NCBI RefSeq assembly: GCF_900156345.1
Contig: NZ_FTPP01000002.1
Span: forward strand, 1-64,000
DNA from: Pontibacter indicus
Lineage (GTDB): Bacteria > Bacteroidota > Bacteroidia > Cytophagales > Hymenobacteraceae
DNA: 64,000 bases
Direction of reading: 5' to 3'
The notes below the pieces were generated by a model that saw only the letters and a list, made by a program, of their open reading frames with translations, was not told the DNA's origin and searched no databases. A program made the position numbers and the translations under genes. Shown here piece by piece: positions 37,259 to 45,567 of the stretch (its first letter is position 1; every line of letters begins with the position of its first letter).

Positions 37259-37459
37259 TGTCCCGCTACTGCGGCAACACACGCCTTAGCTAGTTAAGTT
37301 CAACCAATTTACTGCCCGTATCACCCCTTTTTTTGAGTACGCGAATACAGGTATAACGACTTGCCAGCATCAACACAAAAGGGCAGCAGTTCAGCGATTT
37401 TTCATGTATAGAAAATAAGGATAGGCCACAAGGAGATGCGGCATCAGGTATAGGTATAA

Positions 37460-37498
37460 AAAGAGTAAGGCAGCGACCTCTCCAGCCGTTGCCTTACC
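37460..37498 (-). terminator. Terminator of the serine ammonia-lyase gene
   Basis: On the minus strand GTAAGGCA and TGCCTTAC enclose a 17-base loop, followed by TCTTTTTATACC. Confidence 0.7.
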
Positions 37499-37555
37499 AT
37501 ACCTATCAGCTAAAAAACTTTCTAACTTTTTAAATCTCTAATTTTCTAACTTAAA

Positions 37556-38464
37556 TCAGCTGTTCTCGTCTTCGTCCGGCAAGATCTCCACATCCTGCAC
37601 CAGCACGAACTTCTCGATTTCGCGGGCGCGGGGTGTGTTGGCCAGTCCACCGAGGGCGGTTTCCTTGTACTTGCGCTCCATGCTCTCACCGACCTCACCG
37701 AGGGCTGCCACGCACTGATCGACAGGTATAACGGCATTTACGCCGGCAATGGCGAGCTGCGAAGAAGAATACGCAATGGCGGCTGCACTGGCGTTGCGCA
37801 CAATGCACGGCACCTCTACCAGACCTGCCACCGGGTCGCACACCAGGCCCAGCATACACTGAATCGTGATGGCTACTGCCGTGAACACCTGGTCTACGTT
37901 GCCGCCGAGGCAGTACACAATGGCGCCGGCCGCCATGGCTGCCGCGCTGCCCGTCTCAGCCTGACAACCACCCACGGCGCCAGCCAGCGAGGCGTTCTGC
38001 TCAATGATGAGCGCTATACCTGCGGCTACCAGCAGACCTTCGTGAATCTTGCGGTCGTCGAGTCCGTGAAGCTCCTGCAGCGTGGTGAGCGTGCCAGGCA
38101 GTATACCAGAGGCGCCGGCCGTTGGGGCTGCTACTACGCGGCCCATGCAGGAGTTCACCTCCTTGGCACCCAGCGCGCGCGACACTAGCATCTGAAACTC
38201 CGGCGACAGCACCGTTACCGGCGACCTGGCTACTTTCTTGGCACTGTTGTTCACCATGCCGGAGCGGGAGGTCATGTCTTCGGTCAGGCCGGTCTGTACG
38301 GCGTCCTTCATCACCTCGTAGGCCTTGGCAATGTTTTCCCAGATAAACTCCTCGGTGCGACCCTTCTGCTCTATTTCGTACTCCAGCACGGGCTGGTATA
38401 GGGGTTCGCCGGTTTCAGCGCAATGCTTCTCCCAGCTCTTAAAATCGTTGAATAATAGGGACAT
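37556..38464 (-). CDS. sdaAA: L-serine ammonia-lyase, alpha-domain type
   Basis: The 302-residue protein matches the alpha chain/domain of iron-sulfur L-serine dehydratase, which converts serine to pyruvate and ammonia. Cluster cysteines appear in GAVGGCQAETGSAAAM and in CMLGLVCDPVAGLVEVPC, with NSCMGRVVAAPTAGASG upstream. The beta domain is not fused and no beta gene is adjacent, so it must be elsewhere if needed. The stop is preceded by an acidic tail. The role is serine catabolism, which fits with glycine cleavage in one-carbon flux. Confidence 0.93.
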   Translation of the reverse strand: MSLLFNDFKSWEKHCAETGEPLYQPVLEYEIEQKGRTEEFIWENIAKAYEVMKDAVQTGLTEDMTSRSGMVNNSAKKVARSPVTVLSPEFQMLVSRALGAKEVNSCMGRVVAAPTAGASGILPGTLTTLQELHGLDDRKIHEGLLVAAGIALIIEQNASLAGAVGGCQAETGSAAAMAAGAIVYCLGGNVDQVFTAVAITIQCMLGLVCDPVAGLVEVPCIVRNASAAAIAYSSSQLAIAGVNAVIPVDQCVAALGEVGESMERKYKETALGGLANTPRAREIEKFVLVQDVEILPDEDENS

Positions 38465-38668
38465 ATTGTATAGCTTGTACCTTGCCCGCGACTTGGCGGA
38501 CAGGGGTGTTAAAGATAATCTAAATTTCAGGAATCGGCTAGACTCCCGCTCCTTTTGATAACACGGCTCGCGGGGTGAAACGTTCTGTTTCGGCGGGCGC
38601 TGCTGTTCCCCCTCAACCTATACCTGCCGACTCCGTTTTTGAGAGTGAACGAGCTATACCTATACCTG

Positions 38669-38956
38669 ATGGAAAACAAAGACAAAAAGCGCGTGGCCAT
38701 GCGCATACACGGCCGGGTGCAGGGCGTATTTTTCAGAGCCAGCACCCAGGGCAAAGCGTTGGAACTTGGCCTGTATGGTTTTGTGCAGAACGAGCCTGAC
38801 GGCACCGTATACCTGGAAGCCGAAGGCAATCCCGAGGCGCTGAAACAACTGGAGAAATGGGCGCACCAAGGCCCGGACCGCGCGCGGGTTGAGAAAGTGG
38901 AAGTAGAGGAGAAGGAGGGATTAGCAGGGTTTGAACGGTTTGAGCAGCGGAGGTAG
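38669..38956 (+). CDS. Acylphosphatase
   Basis: The 95-residue protein hydrolyses acyl phosphates. The catalytic Arg is in [11 protein letters not shown] and the Asn in [13 protein letters not shown], both in their usual context. The ATG at 38669 follows a double CTATACCT motif; a longer frame from a TTG at 38639 is less likely. It is isolated and points toward the SRA-HNH gene. Confidence 0.93.
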   Translation: MENKDKKRVAMRIHGRVQGVFFRASTQGKALELGLYGFVQNEPDGTVYLEAEGNPEALKQLEKWAHQGPDRARVEKVEVEEKEGLAGFERFEQRR

Positions 38957-39014
38957 GTAAAGGATGTTAGGATAATTAATTACATTTACTGAACCATCAA
39001 GTAGTTGTCAACCA

Positions 39015-39908
39015 ATGGCAGAGCGAATATTTGGGCATATACCTAATGTTTTTGAAGGCGATGTATTTGAGAACAGAATAGCCCTCTCACATAGCAAAGT
39101 TCACAGGCCTACTCAAGCAGGTATAAGCGGCTCCCAAAAAGAAGGTGCGGATTCCATTGTACTTTCTGGAGGGTATGAAGACGATCAAGATTTAGGAGAC
39201 GTAATTGTTTATACTGGGCATGGTGGTAGAGACCCAATCACAAAAAAGCAGGTAACTCATCAATTTTTATCAGACAAGAACCTAGCTCTGGCAATAAATT
39301 GTCAAAACGGCTTGCCGGTAAGAGTAATCAGGGGAGCAAATCATAAATCTAAATTCTCTCCAGAGTTTGGTTATAGATATGAGGGCTTATATAAAGTCGT
39401 TAAATACTGGAGGAAGACAGGAAGATCCGGCTTTAATGTATGGCTATTCCGACTTGAAAAGATTACTGTTGATCAAGCTCTTACCTACCAGGTAAGTGAA
39501 GATTCCCCCATCTATTCAAAGACAACCAGAACGCTAACTGCGCAGCAAAGATTAAATCGCGATTACAGCCTTACTTTGAAGATTAAGGAGATTTATAATT
39601 TCCATTGCCAGGTGTGTAATACAAAAATCTTTACAAATGCCGGATTCTATGCAGAAGCTGCACACATCAAGCCTCTAGGCGAGCCACATAATGGGCCAGA
39701 CACTCTGGATAATATACTTTGTCTTTGCCCTAATCATCATGTCATGTTAGACTTTGGTGGTTTTACCATTGATGACGATTATTCTTTGATTGGCTTGGAA
39801 GGAAAACTCTATGTTAAGCCAGAACATAGAATAAATAGTGAGTTCATTAGGTATCATAGGGAACACTTTACATTTAATTTACCTCACGCTTCCCAGCCAA
39901 GTTCCTAA
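39015..39908 (+). CDS. SRA-HNH endonuclease (modification-dependent, type IV-like)
   Basis: The 297-residue protein has an SRA/YDG domain in its first half (FGHIPNVFEGDVFENR, VHRPTQAGISGS, DSIVLSGGYEDDQD, VYTGHGGRDP). This fold flips out and reads 5-methyl- or 5-hydroxymethylcytosine. The C-terminal third is an HNH nuclease with a CQVC zinc pair (Cys198, Cys201), AAHIKPLG (His217) and LCPNHHVMLDFGGF. SRA-HNH fusions are known as enzymes that cut methylated foreign DNA. The gene is visibly more AT-rich than its neighbours and has no methyltransferase partner, as expected for a type IV system acquired by transfer. Confidence 0.88.
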   Translation: MAERIFGHIPNVFEGDVFENRIALSHSKVHRPTQAGISGSQKEGADSIVLSGGYEDDQDLGDVIVYTGHGGRDPITKKQVTHQFLSDKNLALAINCQNGLPVRVIRGANHKSKFSPEFGYRYEGLYKVVKYWRKTGRSGFNVWLFRLEKITVDQALTYQVSEDSPIYSKTTRTLTAQQRLNRDYSLTLKIKEIYNFHCQVCNTKIFTNAGFYAEAAHIKPLGEPHNGPDTLDNILCLCPNHHVMLDFGGFTIDDDYSLIGLEGKLYVKPEHRINSEFIRYHREHFTFNLPHASQPSS

Positions 39909-39911
39909 AAC

Positions 39912-40161
39912 GCTATAAACATCTTAGAGCAACTCGCCCCCACCGTCAGCAACCAGAAGCACACTATGATTGCCGCTTTTGTGCCGCTGGAGCTTACTCG
40001 ATTGCTTGGAGCACCTGAACAGGTATAGCCGCTACTACAATCCGGCTCTGGCGAAGGCCATCTACGCAAACACTGGGCGCAAAACCAAACAGACGATCAG
40101 CTATACCTGGCTGGACAAAAAGTCGCTGGACATGGCGCGTAAAAAAGCAGCTGCCCGTTAA
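39912..40161 (+). pseudogene. Remnant of a DinB-family gene
   Basis: One frame reads NILEQLAPTVSNQ and stops at a TAG within CAGGTATAG. A second frame, overlapping it, continues with SLLDCLEHLNRYSRYYNPALAKAI, a typical DinB-family helix, and ends in SLDMARKKAAAR. The pieces are in different frames and the rest of a DinB protein (about 150-170 residues) is missing. I read it as a decayed, internally deleted gene next to the SRA-HNH gene. A short expressed peptide cannot be excluded. Confidence 0.5.
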
Positions 40162-40176
40162 CCAGACAGCTGCTTA
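40145..40176 (+). terminator. Terminator overlapping the DinB remnant end
   Basis: AAGCAGCTG and CAGCTGCTT form a hairpin that includes the last codons, followed by an A/T tract. Confidence 0.6.
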
Positions 40177-40201
40177 AAAATATTTTCTGCAAATGGAGCG
40201 G

Positions 40202-40882
40202 CTACAGCGAGTTGTAGTAAGCCACCAGTTTGACCATATCACGGTCTTCGCGCAGGTTCAGCGCATTCGATTTGATGTACGTTTCCAAATAATCTTTCCG
40301 ATCAGGTATGGCAGCCAGAATGGAGCTTTTCGATTTCTTCACTTTCACCGCCTTGTCGCCTTTGGCAATGTAGTAGTCCTCGCTTGCCTGCACCTCCCGG
40401 TCAATGGTGGCCGAGCTGTAGTGCTTGCGGTCGAAGATCTTCTTGGAGGTTCGCTTCAGAAGCACCACCTGTCCGTCGGCCAGCACCTCCATGAAGGCAT
40501 TGGCAGGCACCCCGTCGCCGCTATACCCTGAGCGGAAAGTGCGCTCTACCGGCTTGTTGTTTTCAATGTACGTTATCTTGAACTCCTGCACCGGCTCCAG
40601 CAGCTCCTTCACGTCTCCGTTCTTGCCTTTAAAGATAATGGCCTCCCGCACCTGATCGTACATCAGCTCGATGCCCTGGTATACGGTGCCATTCTTAAGC
40701 GTAAGCGAGCCTTTCGCCCACTCTTTGTGCACGTAGGGCGAGCCGATCATGGTGATGGTGTTGTACTCGTGCACCGGACGGGCCTCCATGTCGTTGGTGT
40801 GCGTAAACTGCGCCACCGCATTCGCACTGAACAGGCAGAAGGCCAGCATGGCAAAACCTAAGCGTAAAGCAACTGTTTTCAT
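40202..40882 (-). CDS. Exported protein, paralogue pair member 1
   Basis: The 226-residue product has a signal peptide ending NAVAQF. It is a clear paralogue of the next gene upstream: both share SPY...W..G...L.NG..Y.GI.L.YDQV...., a FRSGY segment, an EVLADG strand, and an L-R-D-MVKL-YYNSL ending. No family with a known function was recognised. An alternating strand pattern suggests a secreted beta-rich protein. Confidence 0.65.
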   Translation of the reverse strand: MKTVALRLGFAMLAFCLFSANAVAQFTHTNDMEARPVHEYNTITMIGSPYVHKEWAKGSLTLKNGTVYQGIELMYDQVREAIIFKGKNGDVKELLEPVQEFKITYIENNKPVERTFRSGYSGDGVPANAFMEVLADGQVVLLKRTSKKIFDRKHYSSATIDREVQASEDYYIAKGDKAVKVKKSKSSILAAIPDRKDYLETYIKSNALNLREDRDMVKLVAYYNSL

Positions 40883-40911
40883 ATACCGCAATATTTGATG
40901 AATAGATTAGT

Positions 40912-41574
40912 TTACAAAGAGTTATAATACATCACTAATTTTGTCATGTCCTGCTCCTTCCTCAGGTCGAGCCGGTTGGTCCTGGTGTACTGCTCCAGTT
41001 CGGCCTGCTTGCCGCCCAGCGCCTGCAGCAGCGATCGTCTGTCTTTCTTCAGCTTCGTGAGTTTCCCGTTCCGGTCGGCCAGGTAGTAGTTTTGCTGCTC
41101 CAGTATGCTTTTCACCTTGGTGGCAGAGCCGTAGGGCACCTCTTCGTGCACCCATTTGAAAGTCCACTTCAAGAGCTGGGTGGGGCCATCGGCCAGCACT
41201 TCGTAAAAGGCACTTGGCGGCGTATCGTCTGCCGGGGCATAGCCACTTCGGAAAAGCCGCTTCTTCAGCTCAAACTCCTTCACGGGCTGCACAAAGAACT
41301 GCGCCTCGCCTCTGCCGTTTGCGAACATCAGCTCATCTGCCACCTGGTCGTATTTCAGGCGAACACCCAAGTAAGCCTTGCCGTCCTGCATCTTCACCCA
41401 TCCTTCCTGCCATGCATCGTCCAGATAGGGCGATCCTTTTACATCCAGGTATTGTTTCACCATCACCGGGCGACCCATAAAGTCAGTGATCTCGGTCTGG
41501 GCATAGGCTTTGGAGCCACAGAGCAGAAAGACTGCGCCAATCAAAACCAACCGAAGCACAAACGCTTGCCTCAT
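40912..41574 (-). CDS. Exported protein, paralogue pair member 2
   Basis: The 220-residue product has a signal peptide ending SKAYAQTE and the same plan as the gene at 40202 (GSPYLDDAWQEGWVKMQDGKAYLGVRLKYDQV, FRSGY, EVLADG, terminal YYNSL). The open frame continues to 41850, but that part runs into the opposite-strand membrane protein gene, so the ATG at 41574 is taken. Two tandem copies 29 bases apart suggest an operon. Confidence 0.65.
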   Translation of the reverse strand: MRQAFVLRLVLIGAVFLLCGSKAYAQTEITDFMGRPVMVKQYLDVKGSPYLDDAWQEGWVKMQDGKAYLGVRLKYDQVADELMFANGRGEAQFFVQPVKEFELKKRLFRSGYAPADDTPPSAFYEVLADGPTQLLKWTFKWVHEEVPYGSATKVKSILEQQNYYLADRNGKLTKLKKDRRSLLQALGGKQAELEQYTRTNRLDLRKEQDMTKLVMYYNSL

Positions 41575-41748
41575 CCGGAAAACAGGAGTTAATGATGGAT
41601 GAATATAAGACTTTTTTGTCAATAACCGTAGCCGAAGCACCAGAATAATGTGTGCCGTGTTTTGCCCCTTCTTAAAGCGGCCAAATTTAACTTTCTTGCG
41701 CCCGATTTTGTTCTTACCAAGTCCTTCAGTAAACGGGACGACCTGACC

Positions 41749-42375
41749 ATGCGCGAAAAAATAGTTAGTTATAGTTTCTTCTTTTTGGGATTGCTGTTGT
41801 TCGGCTTTGCCAACGCCATTGCCGTGAAAGTGAAGTACCTGGGCCTGCACCCCTGGGAGGTGCTCAACGTGGCGCTGTTTCAGCAGTTAGGCTTCACTAT
41901 TGGCACCTGGAGCGTCATCGTGGGCTTGGTCTTTGTCATCATTTCGTGGTTCGTCAACCGCAAGTACATCAACGTGGGCACTTTCCTCAACGCGCTCCTC
42001 ATCGGGCCCTTTATGGACCTATTCCTCTGGCTCGACTTCCTGCCCGCCGCCACCAACACCTCGCTCGACTACCTGAACCTGGCTGCTTCGGTGATCATTG
42101 CAGGTATAGCCGGCGGACTGTATGTGGCGGGCGGCGTGGGCGCCGGTCCGCGCGACGGGTTTATGCTGGCTTTGTCGGAGCGCCTGAACGCGTCCGTGAG
42201 CCGTACCCGCATGGTGGTGGAGTGCCTGATTTTGGGTATAGGTTATCTGCTGGGCGGCCCGATCTTCATCGCCACTTTCTTCTATACCTTCATCATGAGC
42301 CCGATTTTCCAGGTCACACTTCGCTTTTTCCAGCGGATGCGTAATAACCTGATTGAGGCGAAGGTAGCGGCGTAG
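41749..42375 (+). CDS. YczE/YyaS/YitT-family membrane protein
   Basis: The 208-residue protein has five or six hydrophobic segments and the family signature GGLYVAGGVGAGPRDGFMLALSERL, with SVSRTRMVVEC after it. The function of the family is not established; transport of a small solute has been proposed. The ATG at 41749 begins the first membrane segment. The stop codon overlaps the first base of a five-fold AGGTAT tandem repeat. Confidence 0.85.
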   Translation: MREKIVSYSFFFLGLLLFGFANAIAVKVKYLGLHPWEVLNVALFQQLGFTIGTWSVIVGLVFVIISWFVNRKYINVGTFLNALLIGPFMDLFLWLDFLPAATNTSLDYLNLAASVIIAGIAGGLYVAGGVGAGPRDGFMLALSERLNASVSRTRMVVECLILGIGYLLGGPIFIATFFYTFIMSPIFQVTLRFFQRMRNNLIEAKVAA

Positions 42376-42403
42376 GTATAGGTATAGGTATAGGTATAGG
42401 TAT
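42374..42403. repeat. Tandem AGGTAT hexamer repeat (five units)
   Basis: Five perfect units of AGGTAT begin inside the stop codon of the YczE-like gene. The unit is the core of the octamer AGGTATAG found throughout the window, here in tandem. A microsatellite like this can change length by slippage, but being past the stop it would not alter the protein. Confidence 0.95.
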
Positions 42404-42465
42404 AACTGCCGATGCAGGATTCGGATAAGATTGCTGATGCACAATTGACAGTGTATGATTGCCGG

Positions 42466-42501
42466 TGCACGATTCGGACAGGTCGCGACCTGTCCCTACA
42501 G
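42466..42501 (+). repeat. REP-like palindromic repeat, copy 2
   Basis: The core GGACAGGTCGCGACCTGTCC is a perfect 20-bp palindrome. The 36-base segment around it matches the segment at 27439-27474 in reverse orientation. AACTTTCTAAC words follow downstream, as they do beside copy 1 in the same relative orientation. Confidence 0.8.
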
Positions 42502-42577
42502 AAGACAGGTATCCTTCCACAACGTTACGGTGTAATGTCGCTACAACAACTTTCTAACTTTCTCCCTCCCAAACTTT

Positions 42578-43996
42578 CTAACTCAGACTCACTCTCACTT
42601 CTTCCTTCGCTCCTGTGCTCAGGTCGATTTTGAATAATTGGTGGCTGTTCGTGCTGGTGACCCAGAGGTGGCCGTTCAGGTATAGCACGTCGTTGGGTTC
42701 GTGCAGGCCGGCCGTGAGGGTGCGCACACGGTGGCGCTGCATGTCGAGCACTTTTATCTTGCCATTGTAGGTGTCGGCTATGTACACGTCGCTGTCGATC
42801 ACTTCCAGCCCCACGCAGTGCTGCAGCAGCGCATCGTCCACGTGCCCGTCCACATCGCCAAAGTCGAACAAACCGCGACCGAGTGGGGTGAGCACCATAC
42901 CTGTTTTGAGGTTGACGGTGCGGATGGCGCTGGCTTCGGCGTCCGCTACATAGAGCACTTCACCGCGTATGGAGAGGCCGCTGGGCTGGTTGAAGGCGGC
43001 TTCGTCGAGCAGGCCGTCGGTGAGGGCCTCGCGGCCGCTGCCGGCAAAGCGGTATACCTGTTCGGCTTCCAGGTCCATGCGCAGGATCTGGTGGTTGCCG
43101 GCGTTGGCAATGAACATGCTTTTACCGTGTATGAGCAAATCCCAGGGACTGTTGGGGTTCACGGGTTCGCTGCGCTTGTCGTCGTGAAAGTAGTATTCGA
43201 GTTCGCCGGTGCCAGCGGCCGTGCTCACTGAGCGTTGTTCCAGGTCTACTTTACGAATAGCGTTGTTTTTGGCATCGGCCACATAAAGGATAGAGCCATG
43301 CAGGGCCAGCCCGTGCGGTTCGTTAAAGGTCGCCTCGGCATAGCCACCGTTGTTGAAGCCTCGCTCGCCGCTGCCAATCACCTCCAGCACTTGCCCTTGT
43401 TGGTTCAGCTTCAGGATTCGGTTGTGCCCGCTGTCGGACAGGAATAGGTTGCCGTCGGGGTCGCTGATCAGTTTGGAGGGAAAGGACAGTACACCCGTTT
43501 CGAGAACTTCAGCTTGTACAGGTATAGGCGTTTGGTTGAGCGTTTCTTTAAACTCTTCTTGCATGCGCTGGATATAGGGGCGCACGGTGTTGTACACACC
43601 CTCACCGGCATGTTGCCCCACCACTTTTCCGTTCGGGTCGATGAGCACCGTCGTTGGCCAGGCCCGTACGCCATACTGGTTCCAGATGGCAAAGTCGGCG
43701 TCGTTTACCACCGGGTGCTCTATCCCGAATTTCCGGATGGCCTGCCGTATGGTCTCGGTCTGCTTCTCGGCATCGAACTTAGCGGAATGGATGCCGATCA
43801 CCACCAGCACATCGGCAAATTCTTCCTCCAGCCGGTTCAGATCCGGCACAATGTGCTGGCAGTTGATGCAGCCCAGCGTCCAGAAATCCAGCAGCACGAT
43901 CTTGCCTCTGAAGTCTTTGATAGACCAGCTTCGGTCGGTGTTGAGCCAGCCGTGCGGGGTGTTGATTTCAGGTGCATTGACGCGTCCGGTGAGCAT
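42578..43996 (-). CDS. Thioredoxin-like/NHL-repeat protein (NHLRC2-like)
   Basis: The 472-residue protein fuses a TlpA/thioredoxin-like domain (about 1-150; WTLGCINCQH, Cys43 and Cys46) to an NHL-repeat beta-propeller (about 165-470; repeated FNEPHGLALHGSILYVADAKNNAIRKVD pattern). The same build is known in animal NHLRC2. No signal peptide is visible, so it should be cytoplasmic. The CINC active site is that of an oxidoreductase, with Ile-Asn between the cysteines. Its partner proteins are unknown. Confidence 0.88.
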   Translation of the reverse strand: MLTGRVNAPEINTPHGWLNTDRSWSIKDFRGKIVLLDFWTLGCINCQHIVPDLNRLEEEFADVLVVIGIHSAKFDAEKQTETIRQAIRKFGIEHPVVNDADFAIWNQYGVRAWPTTVLIDPNGKVVGQHAGEGVYNTVRPYIQRMQEEFKETLNQTPIPVQAEVLETGVLSFPSKLISDPDGNLFLSDSGHNRILKLNQQGQVLEVIGSGERGFNNGGYAEATFNEPHGLALHGSILYVADAKNNAIRKVDLEQRSVSTAAGTGELEYYFHDDKRSEPVNPNSPWDLLIHGKSMFIANAGNHQILRMDLEAEQVYRFAGSGREALTDGLLDEAAFNQPSGLSIRGEVLYVADAEASAIRTVNLKTGMVLTPLGRGLFDFGDVDGHVDDALLQHCVGLEVIDSDVYIADTYNGKIKVLDMQRHRVRTLTAGLHEPNDVLYLNGHLWVTSTNSHQLFKIDLSTGAKEEVRVSLS

Positions 43997-44167
43997 TTTC
44001 AGTGTGGTTTGGTGTGGATTCTCTCGTACAGGTATAGGTCAGGAAAGGTTGTTGGTATAACGCCAGCGGGTAGCTTTTGTGTATGTGCGCTGCAGCCGCC
44101 CCGCTATACCTGACAAGCGCATTCTCTGAAGCCAGAACAGCGCTTATGCCAAGAAGTTATTTTATCG

Positions 44168-44175
44168 TAAATTTG
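44168..44175 (+). promoter_or_regulatory. -7 box before nuoA
   Basis: TAAATTTG matches TAnnTTTG, 20 bases before the nuoA start. A clear -33 TTTG was not found. Confidence 0.45.
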
Positions 44176-44195
44176 TCTAAAACTGCTGCGGCGCT

Positions 44196-44684
44196 ATGGA
44201 GGAAACCTACCTGTCTGACTTCGGAACCATTCTGCTTTTCCTGATCGGGGGAGCGATTTTCGTGGTGATCGGTCTGTTTACCGCCCGGCTTTTGCGCCCC
44301 AGCCGACCAAACCCCGAGAAGCTGACGACCTACGAGTCGGGCGAGGAGCCGATCGGTAACTCGTGGGTGCAGTTCAACCCGCGGTTTTATGTGGTGGCGC
44401 TTATCTTCATCATTTTTGATGTGGAGCTCGCCTTCCTCTTTCCGTGGGCCACCGTGTTCGGCCGCCGCGACCTGATCGAAGCGACAGACGGCGTGTGGGG
44501 CTGGTTTGCCCTGATCGAGATGTTCATCTTCATCGGTGTGCTGGCCCTGGGCCTGGCCTACGCCTGGGTCAAAGGCCACCTCGACTGGATCAAGCCCAAG
44601 CCCGTGGTGCCGCAAAGCCGATCGCGTATACCCAAGGAGGTATACCAGCGCGTGAACGAGCGGAAATACGAGGTAAGGAAATAG
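44196..44684 (+). CDS. nuoA: NADH-quinone oxidoreductase subunit A
   Basis: The 162-residue protein is a small membrane subunit of complex I with three hydrophobic segments. Conserved parts include [44 protein letters not shown], which matches NuoA/ND3. It is longer than usual (about 120) because of a charged C-terminal tail ending in ERKYEVRK. nuoB follows after 134 bases that contain AT-rich words. Confidence 0.95.
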   Translation: MEETYLSDFGTILLFLIGGAIFVVIGLFTARLLRPSRPNPEKLTTYESGEEPIGNSWVQFNPRFYVVALIFIIFDVELAFLFPWATVFGRRDLIEATDGVWGWFALIEMFIFIGVLALGLAYAWVKGHLDWIKPKPVVPQSRSRIPKEVYQRVNERKYEVRK

Positions 44685-44767
44685 ACTACTTGACAAACGA
44701 CTTTGTGACAAAGGACAAAAAAGGGTAAAGGAAGGTATAGACAGGAGTTTATTCTAAGTACCGTCAG

Positions 44768-44818
44768 CATTACTCACGATTCATTAATCATTACTCATTA
44801 ACCATTAGTCATTACTCT
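44768..44818 (+). repeat. AT-rich word repeat between nuoA and nuoB
   Basis: The words TTACTCACGA, TTCATTAATCA, TTACTCATTAAC, CATTAGTCA and TTACTC run without a break up to the nuoB start codon. The same word family is found before nuoC and nuoD. Confidence 0.8.
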
Positions 44819-45478
44819 TTGAACATTCCACAGGACAAGACGGGAGAAGGCGGTGTGATCGTCACCAAACTGGACGACCTGCTCAACTGGGCGCGACTGA
44901 CCTCGCTGTTCCCGATGGGTTTCGGCCTGGCCTGCTGCGCCATCGAGATGATGGGGGCCTATGCCTCCGGCTACGACCTCGACCGCTTCGGCATTATACC
45001 GCGTGCCTCGCCCCGTCAGTCGGATGTGATGATTGTGGCTGGAACTGTTACCTTTAAAATGGCCGACCGCGTGCGCCGTCTGTACGAACAGATGCCGGAG
45101 CCGCGCTACGTGATTTCGATGGGCAGCTGCTCCAACTGCGGCGGCCCCTACTGGGAGCACGGCTATCATGTGGTGAAGGGGGTGGACCGCATTATACCGG
45201 TGGACGTGTACGTGCCTGGCTGCCCGCCCAGGCCGGAGGCGCTCATCGGCGGCTTCCTACGCCTGCAAGAGATTATCCGCCAGGAAACCATCCGCGAGCC
45301 GCGAGCCGTGCAGCAGATTATGGCGAAACGAATGACGGGGTTAATGACTAATGAAGAATTAATAATGAATAATGAGGGAACCGCAAGCACTGATGAGGCA
45401 CCTGGAGCAGCAAGTGAGTATCTCGGCCAAGGCCCGACAGTTTCAGAGTCCGGCGGTGAGAAAAATCCATTAGCTTAA
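44819..45478 (+). CDS. nuoB: NADH-quinone oxidoreductase subunit B
   Basis: The 219-residue protein carries cluster N2 of complex I. Cysteines are in [22 protein letters not shown] and [11 protein letters not shown]. The only start that keeps the conserved N-terminus ([21 protein letters not shown]) is a TTG at 44819, because no ATG lies in frame after the repeat words. From about residue 172 ([10 protein letters not shown]) the protein runs into an extension of about 48 residues beyond the usual end. Part of that DNA resembles the word repeats found between nuo genes. Confidence 0.93.
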   Translation: MNIPQDKTGEGGVIVTKLDDLLNWARLTSLFPMGFGLACCAIEMMGAYASGYDLDRFGIIPRASPRQSDVMIVAGTVTFKMADRVRRLYEQMPEPRYVISMGSCSNCGGPYWEHGYHVVKGVDRIIPVDVYVPGCPPRPEALIGGFLRLQEIIRQETIREPRAVQQIMAKRMTGLMTNEELIMNNEGTASTDEAPGAASEYLGQGPTVSESGGEKNPLA

Positions 45479-45521
45479 TGTGTTCAGACAGTTTCCCACT
45501 ATTAAATTATTCTTTCACTAG

Positions 45522-45559
45522 TACTGAATACTCATTATTCATTCGTCATTAATCATTAA
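45522..45559 (+). repeat. AT-rich word repeat between nuoB and nuoC
   Basis: The words TACTCATTATTCATTCGTCA and TTAATCATTAAAA immediately precede the nuoC ribosome-binding region, in the same style as the nuoA-nuoB gap. Confidence 0.7.
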
Positions 45560-45567
45560 AAAAAACC

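Noticed and set aside
37138..37555. tRNA or small RNA gene in the gap before the DUF4407 gene
   Set aside because: No cloverleaf or conserved RNA element was found; the visible features are a direct repeat pair and a terminator.
41575..41850. 92-codon N-terminal extension of the exported paralogue at 40912
   Set aside because: It precedes a clear signal peptide start and overlaps the opposite-strand membrane protein gene.
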